Of a DNA stretch of 64,000 nucleotides, positions 62,798-64,000 are shown one piece after another. The translations under genes were made by a program, and so were the position numbers. This DNA is from Candidatus Desulfobacillus denitrificans. Its GTDB lineage: Bacteria; Pseudomonadota; Gammaproteobacteria; Burkholderiales; Rhodocyclaceae. Each line of letters starts with the position of its first letter. Positions within the stretch are counted from its first letter, which is position 1. The stretch spans positions 1,283,390 through 1,347,389 of the forward strand of contig AP021857.1 of the NCBI GenBank assembly GCA_017347485.1, written 5' to 3'. The notes under the pieces were generated by a model. The model ran no database searches and was not told where the DNA came from. It was given only the letters and a program-made list of their open reading frames with translations.

Positions 62798-63826
62798 ATG
62801 ATCATCGACATCCACGGCCACTACACCACCGCGCCGAAGGCGCTCGAGGACTGGCGCAACCGCCAGATCGCCGGCATCCGGGCTCCGGCGCAGATGCCGA
62901 AGCCGTCCGAGCTGAAGATCGGCGACGACGAGCTGCGCGAGTCCATCGAGAAGAACCAGCTGCGGCAGATGAAAGAGCGCGGCGCCGACCTCACCGTCTT
63001 CTCGCCGCGCGCCAGCTTCATGGCCCACCACATCGGCGACTTCGACGTCAGCGCCACCTGGGCGGCGATCTGCAACGAGCTGTGCTACCGCGTCTCGCGG
63101 CTGTTTCCCGACAACTTCATCGGCGCGGCGATGCTGCCGCAGTCGCCCGGCGTCGACCCGAAAACCTGCGTCCCCGAGCTGGAGAAGTGCGTCAGGGAAT
63201 ACGGCTTCGTCGCCATCAACCTCAATCCCGATCCTTCCGGCGGCCACTGGACCTCGCCGCCGCTCACCGACCGCCACTGGTACCCGATCTACGAGAAGCT
63301 GGTCGAGCACCGCATTCCGGCGATGATCCACGTGTCGACTTCCTGCAACGCCTGCTTCCACACCACCGGCGCGCACTACCTCAACGCCGACACCACGGCG
63401 GTGATGCAACTCATCCAGGGCGACCTGTTCAAGGATTTTCCCGAGCTGAAATTCGTCATTCCGCACGGCGGCGGCGCCGCGCCCTACCACTGGGGCCGCT
63501 ATCGCGGGCTGGCCCAGGAGCTGAAGAAGCCCCTGCTGCGCGACCACCTGCTCGGCAACGTCTTCTTCGACACCTGCGTCTACCACCAGCCGGGCATCGA
63601 CCTGCTGGCGAAGGTGGTCCCGGCGGACAACATTCTCTTCGCCTCGGAGATGTTCGGCGCCGTCAAGGGCGTCGACCCGGAGACCGGCCACAACTTCGAC
63701 GACACCAAGCGCTACATCGAGGCGGCGCCGGGCCTCACGGCCGAGGATCGCCGCAAGATCTACGAGGGCAACGCCCGCCGCGTCTATCCGCGCCTCGATG
63801 CGGCGCTCAAAGCGAAAGGAAAGTGA
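62798..63826 (+). CDS. ligJ: 4-oxalomesaconate hydratase (LigJ-like)
   Basis: 342-residue amidohydrolase-superfamily hydratase. The metal site starts MIIDIHGHYTTAPKALEDW; other landmarks are FSPRASFMAHHIGDF, LPQSPGVDPKTCVPELEKCV, NLNPDPSGGHWTSPPLTDRHWYP, HVSTSCNACFHTTGAHYLNADT, IPHGGGAAPYHWGRYRGLA and FDTCVYHQPGIDLLA. It hydrates oxalomesaconate in the protocatechuate 4,5-cleavage pathway. Length and motifs match LigJ closely. Confidence 0.92.
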   Translation: MIIDIHGHYTTAPKALEDWRNRQIAGIRAPAQMPKPSELKIGDDELRESIEKNQLRQMKERGADLTVFSPRASFMAHHIGDFDVSATWAAICNELCYRVSRLFPDNFIGAAMLPQSPGVDPKTCVPELEKCVREYGFVAINLNPDPSGGHWTSPPLTDRHWYPIYEKLVEHRIPAMIHVSTSCNACFHTTGAHYLNADTTAVMQLIQGDLFKDFPELKFVIPHGGGAAPYHWGRYRGLAQELKKPLLRDHLLGNVFFDTCVYHQPGIDLLAKVVPADNILFASEMFGAVKGVDPETGHNFDDTKRYIEAAPGLTAEDRRKIYEGNARRVYPRLDAALKAKGK

Positions 63827-63827
63827 C

Positions 63828-64000
63828 ATGTACGAACTCGGCGTCGTCTACCGCAACATCGCGCGCACCGATTCCGCCACGGCCGATGCGCTGGCCCGCT
63901 ACGGCAGCGCCACGGTGCACGAGGCGATGGGCCGCGTCGGCCTGCTCAAGCCCACCCTGCGGCCGATCTACGCCGGCGCGCAGGTGTCGGGTACGGCCGT
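63828..64000 (+). CDS. ligK: 4-carboxy-4-hydroxy-2-oxoadipate aldolase (LigK/ProA-like), 5' part
   Basis: First 57 codons only; the rest lies beyond the window. MYELGVVYRNIARTDSATADALARYGSATVHEAMGR is the start of the class II aldolase (HMG/CHA aldolase, RraA-like) family. It cleaves the CHA aldol to pyruvate and oxaloacetate, the last step of the pathway. Preceded by AAGGAAA ribosome site and one base after the ligJ stop. Confidence 0.88.
   Translation, partial: MYELGVVYRNIARTDSATADALARYGSATVHEAMGRVGLLKPTLRPIYAGAQVSGTA

Overview
The window is about 64 kb of high-GC (roughly two-thirds G+C), densely packed bacterial chromosome with no rRNA, tRNA, prophage, transposase or CRISPR array that I can see. 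Gene content points to a betaproteobacterium, probably of the Rhodocyclales: a DUF3567 protein (a betaproteobacterial family), a DUF1841 protein, an rsx operon running into nth, class I fumarase, an acs-linked acetate-sensing cluster, and the start of a protocatechuate 4,5-cleavage (lig) operon. The family or genus cannot be fixed from the sequence alone.

Layout. 1-9 kb: a CHASE2 cyclase (cut by the window edge) behind a FecR-domain gene, YdcH, DsbC, DUF3567, a soluble CZB chemoreceptor, greB, and a multi-PAS histidine kinase broken by one frameshift. 9-20 kb: htpG, a stand-alone GspE/PilB-type ATPase, a moxR / diguanylate cyclase / VWA / FecR-like group on the minus strand, an HDOD gene, DUF1841 and FIST. 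20-31 kb, all minus strand: fbpC-aat-bpt-pyrD-ald, then rsxABCDGE-nth-FIST-DUF1841. 31-35 kb: an iron(III) ABC permease and binding protein with Fur-type boxes, and an NlpC/P60 lipohydrolase-type peptidase. 35-39 kb: acuI-like reductase, a REC plus degenerate-GGDEF regulator, fumarase and UPF0114. 39.7-48.9 kb: acs followed by a CrbS/CrbR-like two-component system, a kinase-like/DnaQ-exonuclease fusion and a CBS-DUF294 protein. 48.9-53.7 kb: iclR-qor-SDR divergent from a second qor with a DsbA-like protein. 53.9-61 kb: cold-shock protein, fused spermidine-synthase-like protein, pentapeptide protein, acyl-CoA ligase, an unknown membrane protein and a CDF transporter. 61-64 kb: LysR, a cytosolic binding-protein-like gene, ligJ and the start of ligK.

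The most striking observation is not a gene. A 24-bp bipartite motif, AAAGTCAGT-N9-ACGGCG, occurs in both orientations about once every 4-5 kb (14 bipartite copies, 10 of them perfect, plus one half copy). The spacer length is fixed and the spacer sequence is free. Copies lie both between genes and inside conserved coding regions, where they appear to fit by substitution rather than insertion. The pattern resembles a DNA uptake signal or a chromosome-wide protein-binding site. I do not know of a description of this motif for any organism.

Functional links: acs with its sensor kinase and regulator forms an acetate-utilisation module; fbpABC-type genes form an iron(III) uptake module probably under Fur; the rsx operon supplies reducing power to a redox target and is cotranscribed with nth; and the LysR-lig genes begin an aromatic-acid meta-cleavage pathway.
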